From the NCBI GenBank assembly GCA_017525245.1, contig JAFXTE010000047.1, positions 1 through 64,000 of the forward strand: a DNA stretch of 64,000 bases. Reading direction: 5' to 3'. The stretch's first letter is position 1, and every line of letters begins with the position of its first letter. Below, piece after piece: positions 42,655 through 50,102 of this stretch. The notes below the pieces were generated by a model. That model searched no databases. It had not been told where the DNA came from and was given only the letters and a program-made list of their open reading frames with translations. A program made the translations under genes and the position numbers. The stretch comes from Bacteroidales bacterium (GTDB lineage: Bacteria > Bacteroidota > Bacteroidia > Bacteroidales > WCHB1-69).

Positions 42655-43365
42655 TCATAGTCTAAGCATAAGCATCTCTTTTGGACGAATCAAATATCTG
42701 AAACACAAGCGGATCATGGCAACATATCCGCTCATCTCCCGCTTGTGGAAATAGTTGAGGATTCTTTTTCGGTCTTGCTTGGGGATGGTGACCCTGCGTT
42801 TGGTCTCCCGCTTTTTTCCTTTGAATGTGGCAAACGGGTTGTGCGCTGCAAGTCCGTCAGCGACAAACGACCGGAACAGGCTCTTCAGAAACTGGAGCAT
42901 GCTGTTGTAGGAGTAGGTGCTCCGTCCGCCTGCGCCATATTCGTCAAGGAGACTCGCGGCATGTGCATTGGTGAAACGCCCGCAGAGCCAGTCGGAAATG
43001 CCGACCTTCTCGCACCATCTGGTGAAGAATGACAGTTTCGACCGGTAGCTGCGCACGCTATCCTTTCGGAGGTCTTTGACCTTCCGGCGAACATGGTCGG
43101 TGGCTGCTTCCACAATAGAGACTCTTTTCTTGGATATGGAATCCTCTCCCATCAGCGGGTTCCACCCATTGTAGAGTTTCCGGTTGATTTCGCCACAGAG
43201 CAGTGTAGCGTATTTTGTCCGCTCACGCGGGTTTTTGATACGGTTGCAGCGTATGCGCATGCGTTTGAGTTTGTCGTTAGTCGGGTCAAGGACGTAGTAA
43301 CAGACATAGACTTCCTTGTCTCCCATGATTTGTGCGGGTCTGAAATCGACGAATGGAGTTGCCAT
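42655..43365 (-). pseudogene. Tyrosine recombinase (phage-type integrase), C-terminally truncated
   Basis: 236 residues remain. An N-terminal arm-binding-like part (1-~85), a SAM-like core-binding domain (~95-190; SFFTRWCEKVGISDWL, YSYNSMLQFLKSLFRSFV) and the very start of the catalytic domain ending RPKEMLMLRL. The first catalytic Arg is present but the HxxR and Tyr motifs are gone, so it cannot recombine. It ends exactly where RHS YD-repeat sequence begins. The longest ORF expected of this family is roughly 380-420 residues. Confidence 0.8.
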
Positions 43366-43492
43366 AACAAATTAACAATGAAATTAAAAATATTGTATAT
43401 ATAAAATTAGTGTTATATTTCCCGAAAAAGTCGTGATTTCATGGTTTATGGCACGTTTCTGGCGCAGTTCAATTAACAGAAAGTCTTAATAT

Positions 43493-43575
43493 CAAAGATA
43501 TTTCAAACGATTGTTGAAAAACCCGATGGCGCAAAGATAACCTTTTTACGCATTACGAAAAAAATGTTACCTTTG
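43493..43575. promoter_or_regulatory. Divergent promoter hub of the RHS array
   Basis: Two minus-strand TATCTTTG boxes (43493-43500 and 43532-43539) face the recombinase remnant and left arm; a plus-strand TACCTTTG (43568-43575) faces R1, 19 bp before its ATG. The 43366-43594 gap is otherwise AT-rich and holds no gene. Confidence 0.5.
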
Positions 43576-43594
43576 CACCGTCAAACAATCGGGT

Positions 43595-44353
43595 ATGAAC
43601 CAGCATATTACATATTCAACAACACCCCTGCCCACTTTCTTTGCGGACATTTACACCTTCTCCGCCAAAGAAAAGGACTCCGAAACCGGCTTATCCTACT
43701 TCGGCTCAAGGTATTACAGCAGCGACCTGAGTGTATGGTTGAGCGTGGACCCGATGGCTGCGAAATATCCGTTGCTGAGTCCGTATGTTTATTGCGCGGA
43801 TAACCCGGTGAGGTTGGTGGATCCGGATGGGGAGGAGATAGTTGAAGACAAACCACCTGGAAAAATATCGAACTTCTTGACTAATCTCGATCGGAAAGTT
43901 GTTGGAACTTCTGAAAACAGACAATTTGAAGGTGGCAGCGATGGTGCAAACCAAGGCACAATGACGAAACAAGATGTGGAGGCTGGTGTTTCTGTTATTT
44001 CAACGATAGTGTCCACTGGTACCGCCTTGGAGGCAAGGGGTGCATTTGAAACAACTGTAGCTATAGTTTCTGCAGCAAATAGTATTGATGACGCAACGGT
44101 TAACACTTCAGGCCAATCAGGATTGCAAAGGGCTACCGCTAACAGCAAAGGGGCAAGTAACACTGTCACTTTTGTGAAAACAGCATCTTCCGTGACATCA
44201 GTTGGGGTTTCTTGTCGTAATGTAAAAAACATTGTTGTAAAAGGAACGGGGGAAATCAAAAAAAACGCAAACAAGATTATTAACAATGTTGTTAGTGCTG
44301 CCTCCAGTGCATATAGTGCATTCTCATCTTTATTTAAAAAGAAAAAATCATAA
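43595..44353 (+). CDS. Orphan RHS tip R1 with hydrophobic, possibly pore-forming domain
   Basis: 252 residues: a very short leader (1-19) without the proline-rich part, core (20-81) and a C-terminal domain rich in Gly, Ala, Ser and Val. Two mildly hydrophobic stretches (GVSVISTIVSTGTALEA; FETTVAIVSAANSIDD) and a basic tail (FKKKKS). The composition and the membrane nature of the partner protein suggest membrane insertion, but this is a guess. Confidence 0.7.
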   Translation: MNQHITYSTTPLPTFFADIYTFSAKEKDSETGLSYFGSRYYSSDLSVWLSVDPMAAKYPLLSPYVYCADNPVRLVDPDGEEIVEDKPPGKISNFLTNLDRKVVGTSENRQFEGGSDGANQGTMTKQDVEAGVSVISTIVSTGTALEARGAFETTVAIVSAANSIDDATVNTSGQSGLQRATANSKGASNTVTFVKTASSVTSVGVSCRNVKNIVVKGTGEIKKNANKIINNVVSAASSAYSAFSSLFKKKKS

Positions 44354-44354
44354 A

Positions 44355-44807
44355 ATGTTAAACAAAAGAAAACCTCTTTTGCGAATAGCTTCTTGGTATG
44401 TGTTGTTTCTTCCTATCACATCTTCGACTCTTTTGTTATATAGCGGAGGTGATTGGAAATGGTGGATTGTGATTGTCAGTCAATTTATTTTGTTTTATCC
44501 TCTTATCTGTTTCGTTTTTCAATTTGTGTTTTTCTATGAGGATTGTATGGTTATTATCCGTCCATTAAATCCATTTCGCATGAAGAGGATCATAACATAT
44601 AACCAAATTGACCATATTAAGGATGTATTCCAAGGTCGCACAACAGCTGTAATGTCACCTTATGATTTGTTGGTGTATATACATGGCAAAAGACAACCCG
44701 TCGGGATTCCCATGCCATCATCATCAAAAAAACAAGAATCTCTAAAGATATTGATTGAATCAAAGGGAGTGCGTGCTGAATGGGGTATTTATGGAAATCA
44801 TTTTTGA
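44355..44807 (+). CDS. Membrane protein with PH-like domain, presumed immunity to R1
   Basis: 150 residues from the ATG at 44355, one base after the R1 stop. Two membrane segments (about 9-30 and 36-57) precede a soluble part (FRMKRIITYNQIDHIKDVF ...) that looks like a small bacterial PH domain. A membrane immunity protein would suit a membrane-acting toxin. Family call is tentative. Confidence 0.6.
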   Translation: MLNKRKPLLRIASWYVLFLPITSSTLLLYSGGDWKWWIVIVSQFILFYPLICFVFQFVFFYEDCMVIIRPLNPFRMKRIITYNQIDHIKDVFQGRTTAVMSPYDLLVYIHGKRQPVGIPMPSSSKKQESLKILIESKGVRAEWGIYGNHF

Positions 44808-44878
44808 AATATACTAATCTACATTTTCGGACAGCAAATCATCCAAAAATATCGTTCTTTCACGCTATCAAAAAGCCT

Positions 44879-45955
44879 ATGCCCGCCACCTACACATATA
44901 ACCCGCCACCTCTGCAAAACCCCGCAGGAATACTACGCGCAGATCAGTGCGATCCGCGGAGATACCTGGCCGCGCCATCCACCGCGCCCTGCCCGGTTCA
45001 GCCCCTGAAGGGGCTCCGGAGGACCCGCGCCGCCGTTTCCTACCGAGTTTTTGCCCCTGTCGGGGCAAACCTGCCATTTACAATTGAGGGTAACCCTTCC
45101 GTCTCTCCCACAATTGTACATTGTTCATTGTACATTGTACATTGTCCGAGTTACACCTTCTCCGCCAAAGAAAAGGACTCCGAAACCGGCCTAAGCTACT
45201 TTGGCTCAAGATATTACTCTTCCGATTTGAGCATTTGGTTGAGCGTGGACCCGCAGGCTTCGAAATATCCGTCGCTTTCGCCGTACGTTTACTGCGCGAA
45301 TAATCCGGTGAGGGTGGTGGATCCGGATGGGGAGGAGATTGTGATAACGGAAACGACCGATAACAATGGGAATAAGGTGATTAATATTCATTTCACGGCT
45401 GCGTTGGTTAATAAATCCTCCAGATTCATTTCTTCTGAAAAGATGGAATTATATAAATCCAGTATTGAAACATCTTTGAAAAATCATTACGGTGGTTCAT
45501 ACGACGATGGAACAACAGTGAATGTTTCTGTTGATTTACAAATATATGATAAAGATGACCTTTCTTATTGTTTGACAGATCGTCACAACATTTTCATAAA
45601 GGATCATTGCTCGGATTATACTAAAGCAGGCATGGCGGAAGAAGGAGGTCGAGATATGGAACTAAGTTTGGCAGTGTGCGACAACATTAACGACCAACGT
45701 GTTTCAAATATGTCCAACACTTTTGAAAGAACAGTGGCGCACGAATTCGGGCATTTCTTGAATTTGGCTCATGATAAGGCTGATAATAATTTGATGAATG
45801 AGAAAACAGAAGGAACCGTAATTACAACTGGGCAAAACAACACTGCTTTGAGCAATTTTCGAAGCAACAAAATGAATCAGGGGAATGGTTTCTTTTATTA
45901 CCAACAACGAATGAGACGCAGAAATTCTTTAGGTACACCACCCCATAAATCATGA
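44879..45955 (+). CDS. Orphan RHS tip R2 with metzincin-like metalloprotease domain
   Basis: 358 residues from the ATG at 44879 (MPATYTYNPPP), preferred over 44780 because it begins the proline-rich leader. Leader (1-91), core (92-153), toxin domain (~154-358). Zinc motif HEFGHFLNLAH (288-298) fits HExxHxxNxxH, with Met306 as a possible Met-turn. Homologous to L2 over its length (shared VNKSS, TVNVSVDL, AHEFGH). The gene overlaps its partner by ATGA. Confidence 0.78.
   Translation: MPATYTYNPPPLQNPAGILRADQCDPRRYLAAPSTAPCPVQPLKGLRRTRAAVSYRVFAPVGANLPFTIEGNPSVSPTIVHCSLYIVHCPSYTFSAKEKDSETGLSYFGSRYYSSDLSIWLSVDPQASKYPSLSPYVYCANNPVRVVDPDGEEIVITETTDNNGNKVINIHFTAALVNKSSRFISSEKMELYKSSIETSLKNHYGGSYDDGTTVNVSVDLQIYDKDDLSYCLTDRHNIFIKDHCSDYTKAGMAEEGGRDMELSLAVCDNINDQRVSNMSNTFERTVAHEFGHFLNLAHDKADNNLMNEKTEGTVITTGQNNTALSNFRSNKMNQGNGFFYYQQRMRRRNSLGTPPHKS
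45113..45147. repeat. Heptamer repeat in the R2 leader (ATTGTAC)
   Basis: Five 7-base units (ATTGTAC, ATTGTTC, ATTGTAC, ATTGTAC, ATTGTCC), translated as HCSLYIVHC just before the core. Confidence 0.88.
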
Positions 45956-46497
45956 ATTTTATGTTAAAACAAAGAGGGATAGTCTTACCCTTGATTGCTT
46001 TCTTCGCTTTTTGTTTCTTATATGGTTGTAACACGTATAAGAACACATTACCTAATTCGTTTTATGCGGTGATGGATAACCCCAAATTTGCGGATGGTGA
46101 GATCATGTTGTTCCGTTTTTATATATGCGAAAACGACACGTTTTCTATAACAATAAATGGGGTACAGTTGTACGACAAATACACTCCCTCAAATTTTTCG
46201 GAATGTACATACTTGGATGACCACACAACAGATGGGTACGCTTCGTATAATTATGATTTTGTGATATACCAGTGTTCTCAAAAACGTGCCGTTATGTATT
46301 TGTTGAATAACCAGAGTATTTCATTCTCGATTCCTTTACGAAATCAATCAATAGATATCTCTGGAAGTTACTCACCTGGTAATTTCAACTTTTCTGTTCC
46401 TATGGGGAATTGTAAACAGTTTATTGTCCACCATTTTCATAATGATACTACAGTTGTCAGAAAAGAATCTCTTCAGGGCATTCGATTTTACGAATAG
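45952..46497 (+). CDS. Lipoprotein, presumed immunity to R2 metzincin
   Basis: 181 residues, overlapping R2 by ATGA; an ATG at 45961 is an alternative. Lipobox FLYGC at ~24. The mature part is beta-strand-like (ENDTFSITINGVQLYDK, SISFSIPLRNQSIDISGSY). Same general plan as the L2 partner at 34868. Role inferred. Confidence 0.65.
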   Translation: MNFMLKQRGIVLPLIAFFAFCFLYGCNTYKNTLPNSFYAVMDNPKFADGEIMLFRFYICENDTFSITINGVQLYDKYTPSNFSECTYLDDHTTDGYASYNYDFVIYQCSQKRAVMYLLNNQSISFSIPLRNQSIDISGSYSPGNFNFSVPMGNCKQFIVHHFHNDTTVVRKESLQGIRFYE

Positions 46498-46521
46498 AAA
46501 AACTAATTGTCGCTATTTATG

Positions 46522-46529
46522 TACTTATT
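46522..46529 (+). promoter_or_regulatory. Cassette -7-like box, R3
   Basis: TACTTATT, then ACCCCATCACCAATG; 12 bp to the start. It keeps the flanks of the other cassette boxes but has drifted in the TTTG part. Confidence 0.35.
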
Positions 46530-46541
46530 ACCCCATCACCA

Positions 46542-47570
46542 ATGAACCACCCCCAACCATATCCCCCGCCGCTTTCGCCGATTCCCGAAGACCCTCTCCT
46601 CGGGAATCCTTGTGATTCGCGCGATCCGCGGAGCCCCATGAATCCCCTCGCGGGGATTCGGGCTACGCATCGGACCACCTACGGCTACAGAGAGGCATTC
46701 CCTGACGGGGATAGTCCGCCGTTCCGAATCACTGCCACGCATCCCGTTGTCCCCCAACCAATTATGAATTATGAATCATGCATTATGCATTGTTACACCT
46801 TCTCCGCCAAAGAACGCGACTCCGAAACCGGCCTAAGCTACTTTGGCTCAAGATATTACTCCTCCGATTTGAGTGTATGGCTGAGCGTGGACCCGATGAG
46901 TGACAAATATCCTTCGCTGAGCCCGTATGTTTATTGCGCGGACAACCCGGTGAAGTTGGTGGATCCGAACGGGGAGGAGATTGTTATTTTCGTAAACAAG
47001 ACGAAATATACCTACAATGGTAAAGATTTCGTTGACGGAAACGGTAATGTTGCCAATTTCAACAAAAATTCCTTCGAATACCGTGTCCTTTCAGATCTGA
47101 ACAAACTGTATAATTCCAAAAGTGGCATGATACGGAGTAAATTAACTGATATGATGAAAAGCAAGCACCAGCATTCAATTGTTAACAGGACAACATCCGA
47201 TGGTGTCGGTTTTAATCATGCTTTAAAGCCAACTCTTGCAGAAAAATATGGGGAGGGATCCGACACAGAAACAGGATACAACCCTTTTGCCACTGAAAGT
47301 GCATGTGCAGATGGAGGATATGTATCATGTGCCACTTTAGCACACGAATTGTTGGGGCATGGTTGGAACAACGACCAAGGACTCCACGAGGCTGATGACC
47401 ATAGAACCGAAAACGGTATTAGGTTCGAAGAAATAAACGCTATAAATGTCCAAAACAAGGTTTTGGTCGAACATCATCAAAAACCACGCTCTTTAGTCGG
47501 TAAGCCAGGTGAGGCTAAACAAATCCCTGTACATCTGATAAACCATTATTATACAACTAAACCTAAATAA
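46542..47570 (+). CDS. Orphan RHS tip R3 with HELLGH metallopeptidase-like domain
   Basis: 342 residues: leader (1-84, MNHPQPYPPPLSP), core (85-145), toxin domain (~146-342). A CATLAHELLGHGWN motif (His268, Glu269, His273) is followed by acidic RFEEINAINVQNK. It is one residue longer than HExxH between the two His, so either an unusual zinc site or a relative of M91 (NleD-like) peptidases, whose HExxH and downstream Glu-Glu...Asn pattern it recalls. Starts with CACCAATG context. Confidence 0.7.
   Translation: MNHPQPYPPPLSPIPEDPLLGNPCDSRDPRSPMNPLAGIRATHRTTYGYREAFPDGDSPPFRITATHPVVPQPIMNYESCIMHCYTFSAKERDSETGLSYFGSRYYSSDLSVWLSVDPMSDKYPSLSPYVYCADNPVKLVDPNGEEIVIFVNKTKYTYNGKDFVDGNGNVANFNKNSFEYRVLSDLNKLYNSKSGMIRSKLTDMMKSKHQHSIVNRTTSDGVGFNHALKPTLAEKYGEGSDTETGYNPFATESACADGGYVSCATLAHELLGHGWNNDQGLHEADDHRTENGIRFEEINAINVQNKVLVEHHQKPRSLVGKPGEAKQIPVHLINHYYTTKPK
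46761..46792. repeat. Heptamer repeat in the R3 leader (ATTATGA)
   Basis: Units ATTATGA, ATTATGA, ATCATGC, ATTATGC before the core; the same sequence occurs in L1, L2, R4 and, with a different end, R5. Confidence 0.85.
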
Positions 47571-47579
47571 ACAATTGTC

Positions 47580-48155
47580 ATGAATAATAAAAACATATAT
47601 TTCACCACATTATTCATTGTTGTCTTGACCGTCGTAGGTGTCTTTCCTTCGGATGCCCAGTCCATTCTTGGACGGGATATTTCTTTTCGAAAATACGTTA
47701 GATTAAATAACCGTCGCAGTCGTGAAGAAGTTATTCGTGAAGCGGTAAAGTCTTATGCTTTTCTATATCTTACCATCAAAGACGGTGACTTTCAAGGAAA
47801 AGTCATGATGTCAAACGATGCTCTTATCAATTATTATCACAAGTGGATGCCTGACAGTCTGCTTCAAGATAATCCTTCATACGAAGATTGGGCAACCAAT
47901 ATCATCCTTAATGAAGTACCTCTTGATGTAACAGGATTTTATCGAGAATATCACAAAGTGGACAGTCTTGTCAACTGGAAAGGTCCTAAATACAAATTAC
48001 TGGAAAAATGCATTGAATTATGCGACAAAGACATTATCGATTACAATATTTTAGCCACTTTGTTCCAATGGAACATTGTGTTAGATAATGTTGACGAAGA
48101 GTTGCATCTCTATTTCTTTCCCTTGGAATTCAGACAATATGGGAGAGAGCCTTGA
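47580..48155 (+). CDS. Exported protein, presumed immunity to R3
   Basis: 191 residues with a signal peptide (cleavage near FPSDAQ|SIL), 9 bp after R3. Helix-rich mature part (REEVIREAVKSYAFLYLTI; KYKLLEKCIELCDKDII). No family recognised. Confidence 0.6.
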   Translation: MNNKNIYFTTLFIVVLTVVGVFPSDAQSILGRDISFRKYVRLNNRRSREEVIREAVKSYAFLYLTIKDGDFQGKVMMSNDALINYYHKWMPDSLLQDNPSYEDWATNIILNEVPLDVTGFYREYHKVDSLVNWKGPKYKLLEKCIELCDKDIIDYNILATLFQWNIVLDNVDEELHLYFFPLEFRQYGREP

Positions 48156-48194
48156 AAGATGCCTTGTGTAGATATGATCACTTTCTAAATCTCG

Positions 48195-48202
48195 TATCTT
48201 CA
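48195..48202 (+). promoter_or_regulatory. Cassette -7-like box, R4
   Basis: TATCTTCA followed by CCTCGTCAAAAAA and CACCAATG; 20 bp to the start. Confidence 0.4.
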
Positions 48203-48222
48203 CCTCGTCAAAAAAATCACCA

Positions 48223-49263
48223 ATGAACCACCCCCAACAATATCCCCTGCCGCTTTCGCCGATTCCCGCAGACTCTCTCCGCGGAGATCCGTGTGATTCG
48301 CGCGATCCGCGGAAACCCATGAATCCCCTCACGGGGATTTGGTCTACGCATCGGACCACCCTCGGCTACAGAGAGGCATCCCCTGACGGGGATAGCCTGC
48401 CGTTCCGAATCACCGCCACGCATCCCGTTGTCCCCCAACCAATTATGAATTATGAATCATGCATTATGCATTGTTACACCTTCTCCGCCAAAGAAAAGGA
48501 CTCCGAAACCGGCTTATCCTACTTCGGCTCAAGGTATTACAGCAGCGACCTGAGTGTATGGTTGAGCGTGGACCCGATGGCGGCGAAATATCCTTCGCTT
48601 TCGCCTTACGTTTATTGCGCGGACAATCCGGTGAGGGTGGTGGATCCGGATGGGGAGGAGATAGGGGAATATAGAGATTGGAACGGTAATTTATTGGGGA
48701 CTGATGGAAAAGATGATCTTAATGTTTTTTTTGTTTCAGATGAGAAAAGTGTCAATACTATAAGAAATAACAACGTTTCAGGTAAAACAACTAATCGTTC
48801 CGATGTAAAAATTGATTGGGAGACAAATAAAATAGTGACACATACAATCGTATCCGTGTATGATATGACTGTGAACAATGGTGGGGATCGTGAAGAAGCT
48901 GCTTCTTTTCCAAGAGAATGCGGGCTGCCTAAATTTTATCCAACAGGGAGCGATGATGGAGAAATTGAAATAGATTCTAAAGGATATTTGTCCATACACT
49001 CCCATAAACTGAATTATTTCGATTGTCCTGATGGTACCGAAACCTGTGTACAGACGCCATTCGATTTATCCGATAAAGACAAAGCCGTTTTCCCAAATTA
49101 TAAATATAACGTTGTTGTCGGGAACAGTTATCAATCGGTGACTAATTTCAGTACGGGAACGGTCTATGAAAAGAGATTGGGAACCGCCGTGATTTACGAT
49201 TCGGGAAAGAATAAAGTTGGGGAAATAAGTATAAATAATTTGAGAAAAATCAAATATTTCTAG
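48223..49263 (+). CDS. Orphan RHS tip R4 with JAB/MPN-like candidate domain
   Basis: 346 residues: leader (1-84), core (85-145), C-terminal domain (~146-346). YLSIHSHKLNYF (His259, His261) and PFDLSDKD (Ser283, Asp286), with upstream Glu225-226, resemble the JAMM metal site (E...HxH...SxxD), although the gap between HxH and Ser is longer than usual. Such domains occur in polymorphic toxins. The match is tentative. Confidence 0.68.
   Translation: MNHPQQYPLPLSPIPADSLRGDPCDSRDPRKPMNPLTGIWSTHRTTLGYREASPDGDSLPFRITATHPVVPQPIMNYESCIMHCYTFSAKEKDSETGLSYFGSRYYSSDLSVWLSVDPMAAKYPSLSPYVYCADNPVRVVDPDGEEIGEYRDWNGNLLGTDGKDDLNVFFVSDEKSVNTIRNNNVSGKTTNRSDVKIDWETNKIVTHTIVSVYDMTVNNGGDREEAASFPRECGLPKFYPTGSDDGEIEIDSKGYLSIHSHKLNYFDCPDGTETCVQTPFDLSDKDKAVFPNYKYNVVVGNSYQSVTNFSTGTVYEKRLGTAVIYDSGKNKVGEISINNLRKIKYF
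48442..48473. repeat. Heptamer repeat in the R4 leader (ATTATGA)
   Basis: Same four units as in R3, immediately before the core. Confidence 0.85.
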
Positions 49264-49271
49264 TTTTTGAC

Positions 49272-49796
49272 ATGAAAAAGTTAAGTTTGTTTGTTTTTGT
49301 GGTTATGTTTGCCAATATGGTTTTGGCACAGAAGATAGTTCCCGCAATATTTGTCGTTGATGGAATGCTTCCTGAATCTATAGGTTTCACGTGTGTTACT
49401 AGTTCTGGCGATACACTGTCTTTCTCCTATTTCAGAAGTCATTTTCAAATAGAAAGTCTAACCTATCAGAAGTTGCGAAACCTCCCTGATACGGCAGCTA
49501 TAAATATCACAATGATTTACACCGAATGGTATGAAGGACCACCCCACAAGAAGACGTATGAATTTAAATGTGATATGTGGAAAGAAGTTCTATTGAGTGG
49601 GAACGTTCTCATAAGTGTTACCACATTTGACAGTGAGAAAACCATTTACTATGTTGATTATTCAGGAGGCCTTTGGGTGAAGAAATATGAATATGATAAA
49701 CGTTTCGGCAACCGCAAGAAGGCATTCCAAAGAGTTCATGCCATATATCCAAAACGTTATACGAGTAAGAAAAATGTAATTATCTATAGCCGATGA
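49272..49796 (+). CDS. Exported protein, presumed immunity to R4
   Basis: 174 residues with a signal peptide (cleavage near MVLAQ|KIV), 8 bp after the R4 stop. Beta-rich mature part (SFSYFRSHFQIESLTYQ; TTFDSEKTIYYVDYSGG) and a basic C-terminus. No family recognised. Confidence 0.6.
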   Translation: MKKLSLFVFVVMFANMVLAQKIVPAIFVVDGMLPESIGFTCVTSSGDTLSFSYFRSHFQIESLTYQKLRNLPDTAAINITMIYTEWYEGPPHKKTYEFKCDMWKEVLLSGNVLISVTTFDSEKTIYYVDYSGGLWVKKYEYDKRFGNRKKAFQRVHAIYPKRYTSKKNVIIYSR

Positions 49797-49831
49797 AAAG
49801 TAAAGCGCTATACTATTTGTCGTTATTTTTG

Positions 49832-50102
49832 TACTTATTGCCCCCTCAAATATTCACCAATGGTCCGTCGCCAACCATATTCCCTGCCGCTTTCGCCGAT
49901 TCCCGCAGACCCTCTCCGCGGAGATCCGTGTGATCCGCGGAGACCCATGAATCCCCTCACTGGGATTCGGGCTACGCATCGGACCACCCTCGGCTACAGA
50001 GAGGCATCCCCTGACGGGGATAGTCCGCCGTTCCGAATCACCGCCACGCATCCCGTTGTCCCCCAACCAATTATGAATTATGAATCATGAATTATGAATT
50101 AC
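49832..50102 (+). pseudogene. Empty RHS cassette R5: promoter and leader without core or toxin
   Basis: A -7-like TACTTATT (49832-49839), CACCAATG context and a leader of 76 codons from 49860 nearly identical to those of R3 and R4 (LSPIPADPLRGD ... ITATHPVVPQP), ending MNYES and then a stop in the ATTATGA heptamers, where the others continue into the core. The heptamer run (50070-50102) then joins the 3' end of coaE. Either a deletion product or an unfilled precursor. Confidence 0.75.

Larger units (their letters stand above)
33343..50102. other. Array of RHS toxin/immunity cassettes, pointing outward from a recombinase remnant
   Basis: Nine toxin plus immunity pairs (left arm L1-L5, minus strand; right arm R1-R4, plus strand) and one empty cassette (R5). 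Shared parts per orphan unit, where present: a -7-like box, a start context often reading CACCAATG, a proline-rich leader, a heptamer repeat, the RHS core and a variable toxin domain followed closely by a small exported protein. Cores run at about 34407-34589, 36003-36186, 37691-37878, 39212-39399, 40912-41096 (minus) and 43652-43845, 45152-45340, 46794-46980, 48475-48662 (plus). It lies between the terminator of the S46 peptidase and coaE. Confidence 0.85.

Noticed and set aside
42655-43365. Active integrase and an intact mobile element
   Set aside because: The catalytic HxxR and Tyr are missing and no attachment-site duplication or other mobile-element genes were seen nearby.
33343-50102. 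Integron-like cassette array
   Set aside because: No attC-like sites between cassettes, the recombinase is of the phage type and truncated, and the orientation changes at the hub.
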